Assembly (NCBI GenBank): GCA_030527185.1
Contig: JAUNBF010000043.1
Span: 1-33,633 of the forward strand
DNA length: 33,633 bases
From: Planctomycetia bacterium
GTDB lineage: Bacteria; Planctomycetota; Planctomycetia; Pirellulales; Thermoguttaceae
Direction: 5' to 3'
Made by a program: the position numbers and the translations under genes. Below the pieces are notes generated by a model. The model did no database searches. It was not told the origin of the DNA and saw nothing but the letters and a program-made list of their open reading frames with translations. Positions 1 to 7,869 of the stretch are shown here, in pieces (positions within the stretch are counted from its first letter, which is position 1; each line of letters starts with the position of its first letter).

Positions 1-1
1 A

Positions 2-154
2 GTATATCTCGTCACTCAACCCCGTTTCCAGTATCCGCTGAGGAAAAAGTGGGAACGGAAATATCTGCGTTTTCTGTGTGATCTGCGGAAGTTTCCTACG
101 CTGCCAACTTCTCTGGCAAACAAATTCTGGAAATGTACTAGGCCAATCGTTTGA
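2..154 (+). CDS. Possible 3' end of an unidentified gene (partial)
   Basis: An open frame enters from the left edge and ends at a TGA at 152-154, giving about 50 residues rich in Lys, Arg and aromatic residues (it ends FWKCTRPIV). It would overlap the end of the convergent kinase gene by 17 bp. No domain is recognisable and no start is in view, so it may be a chance open frame. No other gene explains bases 1-137. Confidence 0.25.
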   Translation, partial: VYLVTQPRFQYPLRKKWERKYLRFLCDLRKFPTLPTSLANKFWKCTRPIV

Positions 155-1622
155 AAGTCTCTTTTAACTGAAAATAACATTCGTCGAACAACGATTTTCG
201 GGAATCGTAAATTTCCCGATTTTCGGACGGATAAAAAACTTCTTCCGGTTGGAGAAATTGGTCAATGATGCTGAAATCCTCAAAAAGTCCCACCCCCACA
301 CCTCCGGTAATGGCCGCGCCCATGCTGGTAGCTCCTTCCAGATGGTTCGGTTTCACCATCGGAATCCCGAAAATGTCCGCGAAAATCTGGAGCCAGGCCG
401 TGTTGCGGGCACCTCCACCGATGGCAATCAACTGATGGATGGCCGTATGGTGGGTAAAGACCTGTAAAACCTTGTCCAGATTCATCGCCACCCCTTCCAT
501 CACCGCTCGGAGCATGTCACCGCGTGTGTGTTCCAGCGTCAGGCCGATAAACGCACCTTTGGCATGAGCGTCCCACCGCGGACTTCGTTCGCCGATGAGA
601 TAGGGGAGAAAAATCAGCCCCCTGGCACCGGGTGGGGAAGCGAGGACTTCCTGTTGAATTTCGGCGTAGGTACTTTCACCCCCATTTTTACACAACGTTT
701 TGACCGCCCAGTCCAGCGACCCGCCACCACACTGCATCGTCCCGGTTGGCATGACGTACCCCGGAACAATGTGGGCAAAGTTAAACGTCGTCATCCCTTC
801 GTCGTAAATCGGTTGTGGGGAGGAAATCGAAATCCAGGAAGAGGTACCCAGACAACAATTGGCAATTCCTTCCCGAATACAGCCACTTCCCACCGCCGCG
901 CAGGCTCCATCCCCGCCGCCACAAACGACCGGCGTTCCCTCCAGCAGTCCGGTTTGCGCGGCAGCCTGCCGTGTGACCGTTCCGATCACGTCGGTGGAAC
1001 GGTGCAATTCCGGCATTTTGGCCTTGTCCAGACCCGCCCGTTCCAGAATCGTATCCGACCACTGTAGCGTGTTCAAATCCATCAGGCATATCGACGACGC
1101 ATCGGAGTAGTCGGTGACGAATTTTCCCGTCAGTTTCAGGAGAATGTAATCCTTGGCGTTGAGCGTCTTGTACGTCTGGGCATACTTTTCCGGGCAATGC
1201 TTTTTCAGCCACAGGAACTTGAAGCCACCGTAAGCGGGACTCATCCGATGGCCGGTGATTCGGTAAAAATCGTGCTCGGAAATTTGCGTCCGAAGGAACT
1301 GTTCCTCCTCCACGGATCGCAAATCTGCCCAGATAAGCGAATTTCCCAACGGTTCCCCCGCCCGATTCACGCAGAGACAACCCATCATCTGGCCGCTGAA
1401 CGACACGGCGGCAATTTCCCCCGGAGGCACCTCGGCCACCAGTTCCCGCGTCGTCTCGCAGACCGCTTTCCACCAGTCGTCCGCGTTTTGTTCCGCCCAA
1501 TTTCCGTTTTTCAGAAATAAGTCGTACGACCAGGTTCGGCTGGCGACCAATTTCCCCTCCGTATGATACAGCGTCGCTTTATTTCCCGACGTGCCTAAAT
1601 CGTGTGCAAGCAGATAGGGCAT
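138..1622 (-). CDS. FGGY-family carbohydrate kinase (xylulokinase-like)
   Basis: This 494-residue protein has full FGGY-kinase length. It should phosphorylate a ketose or related sugar with ATP in the cytoplasm. Seen in the sequence: the N-terminal phosphate-binding loop DLGTSGNK (residues 8-15), a xylulokinase-like WAEQNADDWW segment, FSGQMMG followed by the IWADLRS substrate segment, KDYILLKLTGK and TDYSDAS in the middle, the GGGDGACAAVGSG loop starting the second actin-like lobe, and IGGGARNTAWLQIFAD with EGATSMGAA near the C-terminus. The layout matches XylB best, but FGGY substrate specificity cannot be read from motifs. The ATG at 1622 has an AGGAG ribosome site. It lies 18 bp after the dehydrogenase, so the two are probably cotranscribed: the dehydrogenase would make a ketose from a polyol and this kinase would trap it. 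L-ribulose, fuculose or rhamnulose kinase activity remains possible. Confidence 0.9.
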   Translation of the reverse strand: MPYLLAHDLGTSGNKATLYHTEGKLVASRTWSYDLFLKNGNWAEQNADDWWKAVCETTRELVAEVPPGEIAAVSFSGQMMGCLCVNRAGEPLGNSLIWADLRSVEEEQFLRTQISEHDFYRITGHRMSPAYGGFKFLWLKKHCPEKYAQTYKTLNAKDYILLKLTGKFVTDYSDASSICLMDLNTLQWSDTILERAGLDKAKMPELHRSTDVIGTVTRQAAAQTGLLEGTPVVCGGGDGACAAVGSGCIREGIANCCLGTSSWISISSPQPIYDEGMTTFNFAHIVPGYVMPTGTMQCGGGSLDWAVKTLCKNGGESTYAEIQQEVLASPPGARGLIFLPYLIGERSPRWDAHAKGAFIGLTLEHTRGDMLRAVMEGVAMNLDKVLQVFTHHTAIHQLIAIGGGARNTAWLQIFADIFGIPMVKPNHLEGATSMGAAITGGVGVGLFEDFSIIDQFLQPEEVFYPSENREIYDSRKSLFDECYFQLKETFKRLA

Positions 1623-1640
1623 GATTCTCTCCTGGATAAA

Positions 1641-2669
1641 TTACTTGAAACGAATCACCATTTTCATCATCGGTTCCCGATTCTCAATTTTCTCGAATGC
1701 TTTCCCAATCTCTTCAAAATCAAAGACATGCGAAATATAGTCGTTCGGATTGAGAATCCCCAGTCGAATCCACTCAACAATGCGGGAATGCGCTTCCGAC
1801 TCCCTTTTTTTGGAAGGAAACTGGTTGAATTGCAGCGTCCAGTTATAAGGACAACGGCTCCAGTCGATTTCGGTATGTTGTTGTTCGGAAATGCCATAGA
1901 CACAGACTTTTCCACCGGGACGGAGGATTTCCAACGCCGTATTGATGAAACCGGGAACTCCCACCGCGTCCAGAGCGTAATCAATGCCACCGGGACAATG
2001 CGAACGCACGACTTCGCGAACATCCCGCACGCGGCTGTTGACGATGGCGTCGGCACCATATTTTTGAGCCTTTTCCAATTTTTCATCCTGAATATCGACC
2101 GCAATAATCGGCCCCATTCCGAGAAATTTGGCAAACTGGACAAAACTCAATCCGACCGGGCCAAGCCCTAAAATGACCAGGCTCTGGTTCGGCTGGAAGC
2201 CAAAAATGCCCATGGTGCTGAGGACTTCGCGGAACGTGATGATCATGGCGGAGGAGACCGGATCAAAATCGCCGGGAAGAACATTCTGTGCATACATGTA
2301 TTCTTCAGGAATTTGCCCATCTTCCTCCATCGCGCGGGCATCCGTGACCAGATTGTACTCGGCATAGCCACCCCACGCACTCCCAATCCCTTCCGGCGTC
2401 TGACCAATATAAGGCATCAAAACGAGATCGCCGATTTGATAATGACGCACTTTCGTTCCCCGTGCGACGACTCGCGCGACCCCTTCGTGACCCAGAACGA
2501 CGGGATATTGTTCCACCCCTTTGAATTTGCCATGAATGATTTTCATGTCGGTGCCGTTGCACACGCCACAACTCTCCACCTTGACCAGGGCATCGTACTC
2601 TCCCATTTCGGGAATGGGAAGTTCCTCAATTTGACAATGCCCGTCCGCGTAAACGATGTAACCTTTCAT
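1641..2669 (-). CDS. Zinc-dependent medium-chain dehydrogenase (alcohol/polyol dehydrogenase)
   Basis: A 342-residue cytoplasmic MDR-superfamily oxidoreductase, likely oxidising a sugar alcohol or secondary alcohol with NAD(P). Seen: CGVCNGTD (residues 34-41) with Cys37 as the catalytic zinc ligand, the LGHEGVARV block with His61 and Glu62, and a Rossmann GLGPVG motif near residue 168 followed by VDIQDEKLEKA, whose acidic residue suggests NAD preference. The usual four-cysteine structural zinc lobe is absent: the segment around residues 90-110 (PYIGQTPEGIGSAWGGY) has no cysteines. The ATG at 2669 follows an AAAGGGG ribosome site. It is the first gene of the operon with the FGGY kinase. The pairing suggests polyol catabolism such as xylitol or arabitol, but the true substrate is unknown. 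Confidence 0.9.
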   Translation of the reverse strand: MKGYIVYADGHCQIEELPIPEMGEYDALVKVESCGVCNGTDMKIIHGKFKGVEQYPVVLGHEGVARVVARGTKVRHYQIGDLVLMPYIGQTPEGIGSAWGGYAEYNLVTDARAMEEDGQIPEEYMYAQNVLPGDFDPVSSAMIITFREVLSTMGIFGFQPNQSLVILGLGPVGLSFVQFAKFLGMGPIIAVDIQDEKLEKAQKYGADAIVNSRVRDVREVVRSHCPGGIDYALDAVGVPGFINTALEILRPGGKVCVYGISEQQHTEIDWSRCPYNWTLQFNQFPSKKRESEAHSRIVEWIRLGILNPNDYISHVFDFEEIGKAFEKIENREPMMKMVIRFK

Positions 2670-2884
2670 GAAAACCCCTTTCTGTTCATTACGTTATACT
2701 GAAAAAAAGGCTTTTTTGCCCCTTTTCTGGAAAATTCATTAAACCCCATTTCCCATCTTTTGGCGAGTGGGGGGGTACCGTGACTTGTGTTAATTGATAA
2801 TTGATGATTGGGATATTCTAAAAACCGCTTCCGTAAGTCCAAAATGAGGGATTTTGGCTTTCCGGCAAGGCGATATGAGTTGCC

Positions 2885-2902
2885 AATTGATAATTATCAA
2901 TT
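2885..2902. repeat. Perfect 18-bp AT-rich palindrome
   Basis: AATTGATAATTATCAATT is its own reverse complement. Related copies are seen at about 2789-2809 (TAATTGATAATTGATGATT) and about 31419-31440 (ATAATTATCAATTATCC). It could be an operator or a dispersed intergenic repeat; the spread over separate intergenic regions favours a dispersed repeat. Confidence 0.6.
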
Positions 2903-2962
2903 AACAGTATGCCATAGAGAAATCGTTTTGAAAACGGGGAAAACCGGAAATTTTAGCTTGGT

Positions 2963-2997
2963 GTCGTAAATTTGTGGGGCATTTTGTCGCAAATTTG
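2963..2997. promoter_or_regulatory. Direct repeat pair upstream of cassette A promoter
   Basis: GTCGTAAATTTG (2963-2974) and GTCGCAAATTTG (2986-2997) match at 11 of 12 positions with a 23-bp period, about two helical turns. The second ends 12 bp before the -35 element. The arrangement fits an activator or repressor binding site. No regulator was identified. Confidence 0.4.
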
Positions 2998-3009
2998 ATA
3001 TGGGAAGTA

Positions 3010-3037
3010 TTGATTTTTAAGATTTTTGAGGTATAAT
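3010..3037 (+). promoter_or_regulatory. Sigma-70-type promoter of cassette A
   Basis: TTGATT (3010-3015), a 16-bp spacer and TATAAT (3032-3037). Transcription should start near 3044, giving a leader of about 57 bases before the ATG at 3101, which has a CAGGAGAA ribosome site. Confidence 0.7.
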
Positions 3038-3100
3038 GGAGACTTGAACAGGAGATTTGGCTCTCTGTTTTATCAAAAGATTTTTACAGGAGAATTGACA

Positions 3101-3400
3101 ATGAAGAAAAAAATGTGGAACGTTCTCTGCATGGGAATGCTTTGGGCCGGATGTGCGGCAGTCCTGAACGCGGAGGAAAAGGTCTGGAACGGGAACGACG
3201 GAAACTGGGGAACGGCTGAAAACTGGAATCCGGCAGGTGTTCCAACCGTTACCGATCATGCGAAAATCAACGCGGGAACTGTGAAATTCCAGTACGGCGA
3301 CGGACTCCGCGCGGATACGTTGGAGATTTCGGGTACAGGGAGTTTGATATACTGGGATGAGTCGGGGGGGGGGGCGAAATACGGAATCCTTTCAATGTAG
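3101..3400 (+). CDS. N-terminal part of cassette A PEP-CTERM surface protein (frame broken at poly-G)
   Basis: The gene starts at the ATG at 3101 behind CAGGAG, 7 bases upstream. It encodes a signal peptide (MKKKMWNVLCMGMLWAGC..., probably cut after LNAEE) and a first beta-repeat segment containing VWNGNDGNWGTAENWNPAGVP. In the sequence as given, translation runs through an 11-G tract (3364-3374) and stops at 3398-3400 after 99 residues. The real continuation is the next frame: it resumes directly after the tract as EIRNPFNVGNFVIQSGGTL and leads into the long open frame ending at 6174. That continuation aligns with an internal repeat of the same protein (NYTNPFVNIDFVYLNEGG), which supports one gene of about 1024 residues when the tract has 12 or 9 Gs. 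It may be a phase-OFF state, a true mutation, or a homopolymer error. Confidence 0.75.
   Translation: MKKKMWNVLCMGMLWAGCAAVLNAEEKVWNGNDGNWGTAENWNPAGVPTVTDHAKINAGTVKFQYGDGLRADTLEISGTGSLIYWDESGGGAKYGILSM
3364..3374 (+). repeat. 11-G homopolymer (candidate phase-variation tract, coding)
   Basis: Eleven consecutive Gs lie about 263 bases into the cassette A surface-protein gene. With 11 Gs the frame ends at 3400; with 12 or 9 it stays open to 6174. Confidence 0.9.
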
Positions 3401-3555
3401 GGAACTTTGTCATTCAGTCGGGCGGAACTCTCGATTTTCAAGCTAAAATTGGAGAGAATGACAAAGACGACGCGGAGCATAATCTTTCAGGAACATGGTA
3501 TCTGAACAATGGCCATGTCAAGGCGTCGAGTCATCTCTTTTTTGGCGAAGCGAAT

Positions 3556-6174
3556 GTGCTGATGGAGGGAGCGGAAAGTACGTTTACGGCGACCCATCTG
3601 CGCGTCGGAAATTACGGTACAACAGGGCTTTTTACGCAGAATGCCGGAACGGTGACGCTCGGTTTTACCACGATTGGCGAAGCGGGTTCGGGGACGTATC
3701 GTCTCTATGGTGGAACGCTTACGTCCAACTCTCAACTTGTTTTGGGGGTGGACAACGGTACGGTCGGAGTGATGGAGATGAGGGGTGGTTCCGCGTCCAT
3801 GACGGGATTGGTTTTGGGATGGAATGAGCATCAGGGGACGGGGAAGTTTTACCTTCATGATGGCACCTTGACATCGGGAACCCTTCAAATGGGGGGAAGT
3901 CGCAATCAAGCCGCCAATCTCTTTGTACAGACAGGAGGAACGGCCTATATCGGAGACCTGGACGGCGTAAGCCATGGAACGGTGCAAATTTCCGGCGGGA
4001 CGCTGAATGTGACGGGAAATAACGAGAAAAATTGGAGGATTGGAGGCACGTGGAACATATCGGGTGGGAAAATAATCGCGTCGAACTACCTCTTTTTTGG
4101 AGAGGCTCAAGTAACCATGACGGGCGGGGAAATCCATGCCCAGCTTCGCGTTGGGAATGCGGGGAACACGGGTTGGATGGTACAAAGGGGAGGGAGCGTC
4201 ACGTCGCCGACTTGGTTGACCATTGGAGAAAATGGTTCGGGAAAATATACGCTGGAGGGAGGAACCGTAACGCATTCGGGGGGCGGTGCCTTTGTTTTAG
4301 GGGTGGACAAGGGAACTCGCGGGGAATTGGAAATGAATGGCGGGACGATGAATCTGCTGGGAGATATGGGGATGGCTCTGGGATGGGCCAACAACAGTGT
4401 GGGGAGTGCTGTCATCAATGACGGAACGCTGAATGTCACCCACACCATTCAGGTTGGGAGAGATTCGACCGGAGCCAGTTCGTTTACCCAAAACGGTGGA
4501 GAGGTGACGGCGGGTAGCATTGCGATCAAGGCAGGGAATCAATACACCCTGGCAGGCGGGAAACTTTCCACGCCGACGATTACCAATAACGGTACCTTTT
4601 CCATGACAGGCGGGCTGTTGGCACCGGGGGGAGTGGGGACGATAGGAACGACAACGATTTCAGGCAATTTTTCGCCTACAGGAGGAACGATTCATCTGGA
4701 TGTCAGCAGTACGGCCAGCGACCAATTGTTTGTGGGGGGGAATTCCAGTGCGACGGAGGGAATGCTCCAGATTGCGATTATGGGAAGCGGTTACGGTTCG
4801 TTCACCCGGGAGGTGACCCTGGTTCAGGCTGGTGGGAGTGGAACGATTACGAAAACGATCACCTCTACGGAACATCTCTGGGATGGAACCACAAACTCAT
4901 GGAATACCGCCCATTGGAACAACGGAGTTCTTCCGGCAGGTTCGGAATACGATACCTTTTCGATTCAGAAGGGGACGGTTACGCTTGCGGACGCGAACAA
5001 TGCCACCGCGAATCGGTTGACGGTTGGCAGTGAAGGCACACTGTCTGTCACTCCTGGGAATTATACGAATCCTTTTGTCAATATCGATTTTGTCTATCTT
5101 AACGAAGGGGGAAAGATCATCAATAACGGCAATCTTGGCAATCTGACCGGAACATGGGTAATAGATGGTGGTACGCTGGATTCTTCCGGTCGTAATTTCA
5201 GGATGGGAACTGCGCATCTGACGCTGAAAAGTGGTTCGATTACGGCTCTGGACTTTCGTGTCGGGAATGCGGGTGACACAGGTTGGATGGTACAGGATGG
5301 TGGGGCGGTAACCTCCACCAACTACCTCACCGTGGGGGAGAGTGGCTCTGGAAAATACACGATCAACGGTGGTACGGTCACTGCCAATAACGTGGCTTTG
5401 GGAGTCGATCATGCAACCACTGGGACATTGATAATCAACGGCGGAACGACGACGGTGACGGATACCCTTTATATGGGGTACAATTCTGGAAGTACCGGAA
5501 TTCTCAAGCTGAATGGCGGCACGTTGACAACCAAGAACTGGATACAGAACCGAGCTGGCGGAGCGTCCGCAACCAGTACGCAGAATGGTGGCGAGGTTCG
5601 GGTGACAGAGACGATGACGCTGAATGCTGGCTCCTACACGCTGAACGACGGCACGTTTCACGCCAAAAGCATCAATCAGAACGGTGGCGTTTTCAACTTT
5701 GCTGGCGGGCTGTTGGATGTTGGGGAAACGAATTTTGCGCTGATTCAGGAAGGGGGGAATTTCTCACCGGGCGGAGATGATGCGTTGGGAACGTCGCGTC
5801 TGATGGGAATGATGGTGGAAGGTGGAATCTGGACGTTGAATCTGACATCGGACAACATCGACGAGATTCTGATTGCGGACGGCGGAACGTTCTTTATGGA
5901 CGCTCTGGAAGGGATTTGGCTGGAAAGTCTTGACGGGTGGGAACGGTCGGAGAGTCCGTTGCAGTTCCTGACGTTTGAAGGGGAGAAAGTGGAAGGATTG
6001 ACAGAAACCCTGAATACTCTTCTGAACGGGACGATAGCTCACTACTACAGTGTCGTAGATACCGCTACGGGCTATGCTCTGGTGGCCGTGCCGGAACCGG
6101 GGAGTTGGCTGTTGCTTCTGTTGGGGCTGGGGTGTTGGTTTGGCTGGCAAAAAAAGAGGGGAGGGAAAAAATGA
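3556..6174 (+). CDS. PEP-CTERM autotransporter-repeat surface protein, main part (cassette A)
   Basis: This is the 872-residue open frame from its first ATG, but that ATG has no ribosome site and the frame is open back to the poly-G tract, so it is the body of the gene beginning at 3101. The product is an exported Gly/Thr-rich beta-solenoid. Two super-units each open with a W-N-x-NW segment (the second is LWDGTTNSWNTAHWNNG). Three longer blocks open with GTW (bases 3490, 4045 and 5149) and carry FRVGNAG-T-GWMVQ-GG, TIGE-GSGKY and LGVD repeats. The C-terminus is a standard exosortase tag: VPEPGSW, a hydrophobic segment, then WQKKRGGKK. The family is expected to be sorted to the cell surface by exosortase. 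The stop overlaps the next ATG (ATGA), implying translational coupling. Binding partner or function is unknown. Confidence 0.85.
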   Translation: MLMEGAESTFTATHLRVGNYGTTGLFTQNAGTVTLGFTTIGEAGSGTYRLYGGTLTSNSQLVLGVDNGTVGVMEMRGGSASMTGLVLGWNEHQGTGKFYLHDGTLTSGTLQMGGSRNQAANLFVQTGGTAYIGDLDGVSHGTVQISGGTLNVTGNNEKNWRIGGTWNISGGKIIASNYLFFGEAQVTMTGGEIHAQLRVGNAGNTGWMVQRGGSVTSPTWLTIGENGSGKYTLEGGTVTHSGGGAFVLGVDKGTRGELEMNGGTMNLLGDMGMALGWANNSVGSAVINDGTLNVTHTIQVGRDSTGASSFTQNGGEVTAGSIAIKAGNQYTLAGGKLSTPTITNNGTFSMTGGLLAPGGVGTIGTTTISGNFSPTGGTIHLDVSSTASDQLFVGGNSSATEGMLQIAIMGSGYGSFTREVTLVQAGGSGTITKTITSTEHLWDGTTNSWNTAHWNNGVLPAGSEYDTFSIQKGTVTLADANNATANRLTVGSEGTLSVTPGNYTNPFVNIDFVYLNEGGKIINNGNLGNLTGTWVIDGGTLDSSGRNFRMGTAHLTLKSGSITALDFRVGNAGDTGWMVQDGGAVTSTNYLTVGESGSGKYTINGGTVTANNVALGVDHATTGTLIINGGTTTVTDTLYMGYNSGSTGILKLNGGTLTTKNWIQNRAGGASATSTQNGGEVRVTETMTLNAGSYTLNDGTFHAKSINQNGGVFNFAGGLLDVGETNFALIQEGGNFSPGGDDALGTSRLMGMMVEGGIWTLNLTSDNIDEILIADGGTFFMDALEGIWLESLDGWERSESPLQFLTFEGEKVEGLTETLNTLLNGTIAHYYSVVDTATGYALVAVPEPGSWLLLLLGLGCWFGWQKKRGGKK

Positions 6175-6593
6175 GTCGATACGCATGGATTTTTGCTCTG
6201 TCGTGTTTGGTCTTCACGCTGGCAGGGTGCGGCAAAACACCGCAGGCCAATGGCCCAACGGTTGTGTGGGAAGGGACCGTGACGATTCAGGGGAAGCCTC
6301 TGCCGGAGAATTTGAAGGAGGCTTACATCCAGGTGCGTCCCGCCAACTCCCAAAAAACGGGACAGGCCAACCCGACACAAGCCACGATCCAGAAGGGAAA
6401 GTACCGTCTGGAACAGGTGCCTCGCGGGGAGGTGCTGGTTCACTTCTTTCTCACCGAATGGACAGGGAAAAAAGTCAAAGATGTCACAGGACAGGAATTT
6501 GACGATACGCGAAATCTCGTTCCCAAGTCGAAGCGAGCCGGGATTCCTTTCCAGGCGAATGAAGATAATCGGAAATTAAATTTTGACCTTTAA
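6171..6593 (+). CDS. Small lipoprotein of cassette A
   Basis: A 140-residue protein whose ATG overlaps the stop of the PEP-CTERM gene (ATGA), chosen over upstream in-frame starts that would lie inside that gene. It has a lipoprotein signal peptide with lipobox LAGC about 20 residues in, so it should be lipid-anchored. The mature part resembles the beta-sandwich, carboxypeptidase-regulatory/transthyretin-like lipoproteins common in planctomycetes: VVWEGTVTIQGKPLPENL, then KGKYRLEQVPRGEVLVHFF. No catalytic motif is visible. A similar lipoprotein sits in cassette C, also between the PEP-CTERM and DUF1559 genes, so it probably belongs to the same surface or secretion unit. Function unknown. Confidence 0.8.
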   Translation: MSRYAWIFALSCLVFTLAGCGKTPQANGPTVVWEGTVTIQGKPLPENLKEAYIQVRPANSQKTGQANPTQATIQKGKYRLEQVPRGEVLVHFFLTEWTGKKVKDVTGQEFDDTRNLVPKSKRAGIPFQANEDNRKLNFDL

Positions 6594-6609
6594 CGAAAGG
6601 GGAGACGTT

Positions 6610-7566
6610 ATGAAACGAGCCGGGTTTACACTGGTGGAATTGCTTGTCGTGATTGCGATTATCGGGATGTTGGTGGGGCTGTTGCTGCCAGCCGTGCAAC
6701 AGGCTCGCAGTGCCGCCCGACGGATGAGTTGCGCGAACAATCTGCGGCAATTGGGACTGGCGATGCTCAATTACGAGTCGAACAACCGTGGTTTTCCAAG
6801 CGGAATGTACACTTTTGTCGGGGATGATTTCTCGGCACGTGGGGTGGATCATTGGCGAAACGATCACTGCTGGTATTCGCAGATGGGGCCGTACATCGAA
6901 CAGATGGCATGGTATCAGATGTTGAATTTTGAGAAGTCGATGTCCGATCCGGTAAATGAAGCGGCACGTCGGGTGAAGATTCCGACGTATGCTTGCCCGG
7001 AGGATATTGGCTTGCAGGAGAACGAGTGGGATTCGGCAACGTGGGCCAGAATCCGGCATAATTACGTCGTCAATTGGGGAAATACGAACTATTCCCAGGC
7101 GACCAAAGATGGCGTGCTTTTTCGTGGTGCCCCTCTTCAACCGAGAGAAAAAACGGCTCTTTCCGTCATTAAGGATGGTTTGAGCAACACCCTCCTGATG
7201 AGTGAAGTCCGCGTCATTCCCAAGGTCGAGTCGGGTTGGGGCGGCTCGATTTCCGACGCCTCCATTTCTTTGGGCTGTGCCTTTACCGGCTGGAATCCCC
7301 CCAATTCCGGCCTTGCGGACGAAACGTATCGAGGATGTGTCAACAATGCCGATTACGCCGCGATGGGAATCCCTTCCCCGATTGGTGTGGAAACGGAGTT
7401 TCAAGTCATTGCCGCCCGAAGTCACCATACCGGAGGTGTGAATCGAGTCAACTGCGACGGCTCGACAGACTTTGCCAGCAACAGTATCGACGCCGCGGTT
7501 TGGCGTGCCATGTCTACCGCGCGAGGAGGAACGGAAGAATTGGAGGAAATGCCTGTGGGGAATTAG
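6610..7566 (+). CDS. DUF1559 protein with pilin-like N-terminus (cassette A)
   Basis: A 318-residue protein starting at the ATG at 6610 behind AAAGGGGAG. The N-terminus is a type IV pilin/pseudopilin methylation motif ([19 protein letters not shown]) followed directly by the planctomycete DUF1559 segment [20 protein letters not shown]. The C-terminal family signature H-x9-DG is present (HHTGGVNRVNCDG). Such proteins are expected to be processed by a prepilin peptidase and anchored in, or assembled at, the cytoplasmic membrane. It lies 16 bp after the lipoprotein and so is probably in the same transcript. Planctomycete genomes carry many paralogs; four occur here, each beside a PEP-CTERM gene. 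Molecular function is not established. Confidence 0.9.
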   Translation: MKRAGFTLVELLVVIAIIGMLVGLLLPAVQQARSAARRMSCANNLRQLGLAMLNYESNNRGFPSGMYTFVGDDFSARGVDHWRNDHCWYSQMGPYIEQMAWYQMLNFEKSMSDPVNEAARRVKIPTYACPEDIGLQENEWDSATWARIRHNYVVNWGNTNYSQATKDGVLFRGAPLQPREKTALSVIKDGLSNTLLMSEVRVIPKVESGWGGSISDASISLGCAFTGWNPPNSGLADETYRGCVNNADYAAMGIPSPIGVETEFQVIAARSHHTGGVNRVNCDGSTDFASNSIDAAVWRAMSTARGGTEELEEMPVGN

Positions 7567-7760
7567 AGTGTCATTTTCTACACGATACTTCTTTCATTTT
7601 GAATTTCTGGGAAACGAAAAGAATGCCCCGCCTTTTGGGAGAGGCTTGCGGGAGTGTATCCGAAAAATTCAAGTGAAAGGGGTATCAAGACAAAATTTGA
7701 TGGTAAAATGTAGGGAAAATAACGATTTTTACAAAAAAATTTGAAAATTTTTGAGGAATT

Positions 7761-7811
7761 TTCACTAAATTGCCCCCCCCCCGTATATTAACATTATCTG
7801 GCAATTATAAT
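7761..7811 (+). promoter_or_regulatory. Candidate cassette B promoter spanning a poly-C tract
   Basis: One reading is TTCACT (7761-7766), a 17-bp spacer that contains the whole C10 tract, and TATATT (7784-7789). A second is the perfect -10 TATAAT at 7806-7811 with a poor -35 adjoining the tract. In the first, tract length sets promoter spacing; in the second it changes the sequence just upstream of the -35 region. Confidence 0.45.
7773..7782 (+). repeat. 10-C homopolymer (candidate phase-variation tract, promoter)
   Basis: Ten consecutive Cs about 90 bp before the cassette B start codon, inside or next to the promoter elements. Confidence 0.9.
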
Positions 7812-7869
7812 GGATGTAATTAATGGAGGTAGTTTATCGAGTCCAGGTTTTTAAAGGGAGGTTTCCGCA

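Larger units (their letters stand above)
2670..3100. other. Intergenic region between divergent dehydrogenase operon and cassette A
   Basis: This 431-bp spacer has no convincing gene. It holds a 7-G run (2769-2775), two AT-rich AATTGATAATT-type copies (about 2789-2809 and 2885-2902), a pair of 12-bp direct repeats (2963-2997) and the cassette A promoter. For the dehydrogenase only a weak minus-strand -10 (TATAAC, 2698-2693) without a good -35 was found. Confidence 0.6.
7567..7869. other. Intergenic region before cassette B
   Basis: A 303-bp AT-rich spacer without a convincing gene. It contains two AAAATTTGA copies (7692-7700 and 7736-7744), a 10-C tract (7773-7782), candidate promoter elements and the ribosome site AAGGGAGG before 7870. 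No clear terminator hairpin for cassette A was found. Confidence 0.6.

Noticed and set aside
3556..3558. ATG at 3556 as an independent start for the 872-residue protein
   Set aside because: No ribosome site and no signal peptide. The same frame is open and family-like back to the poly-G tract, and the cassette promoter and signal peptide lie at 3010-3180.
3487..4275. Minus-strand open frames of 110-262 codons inside the cassette A surface gene
   Set aside because: They arise from the repetitive Gly/Thr-rich codons of the plus-strand gene and have no start signals or domains.
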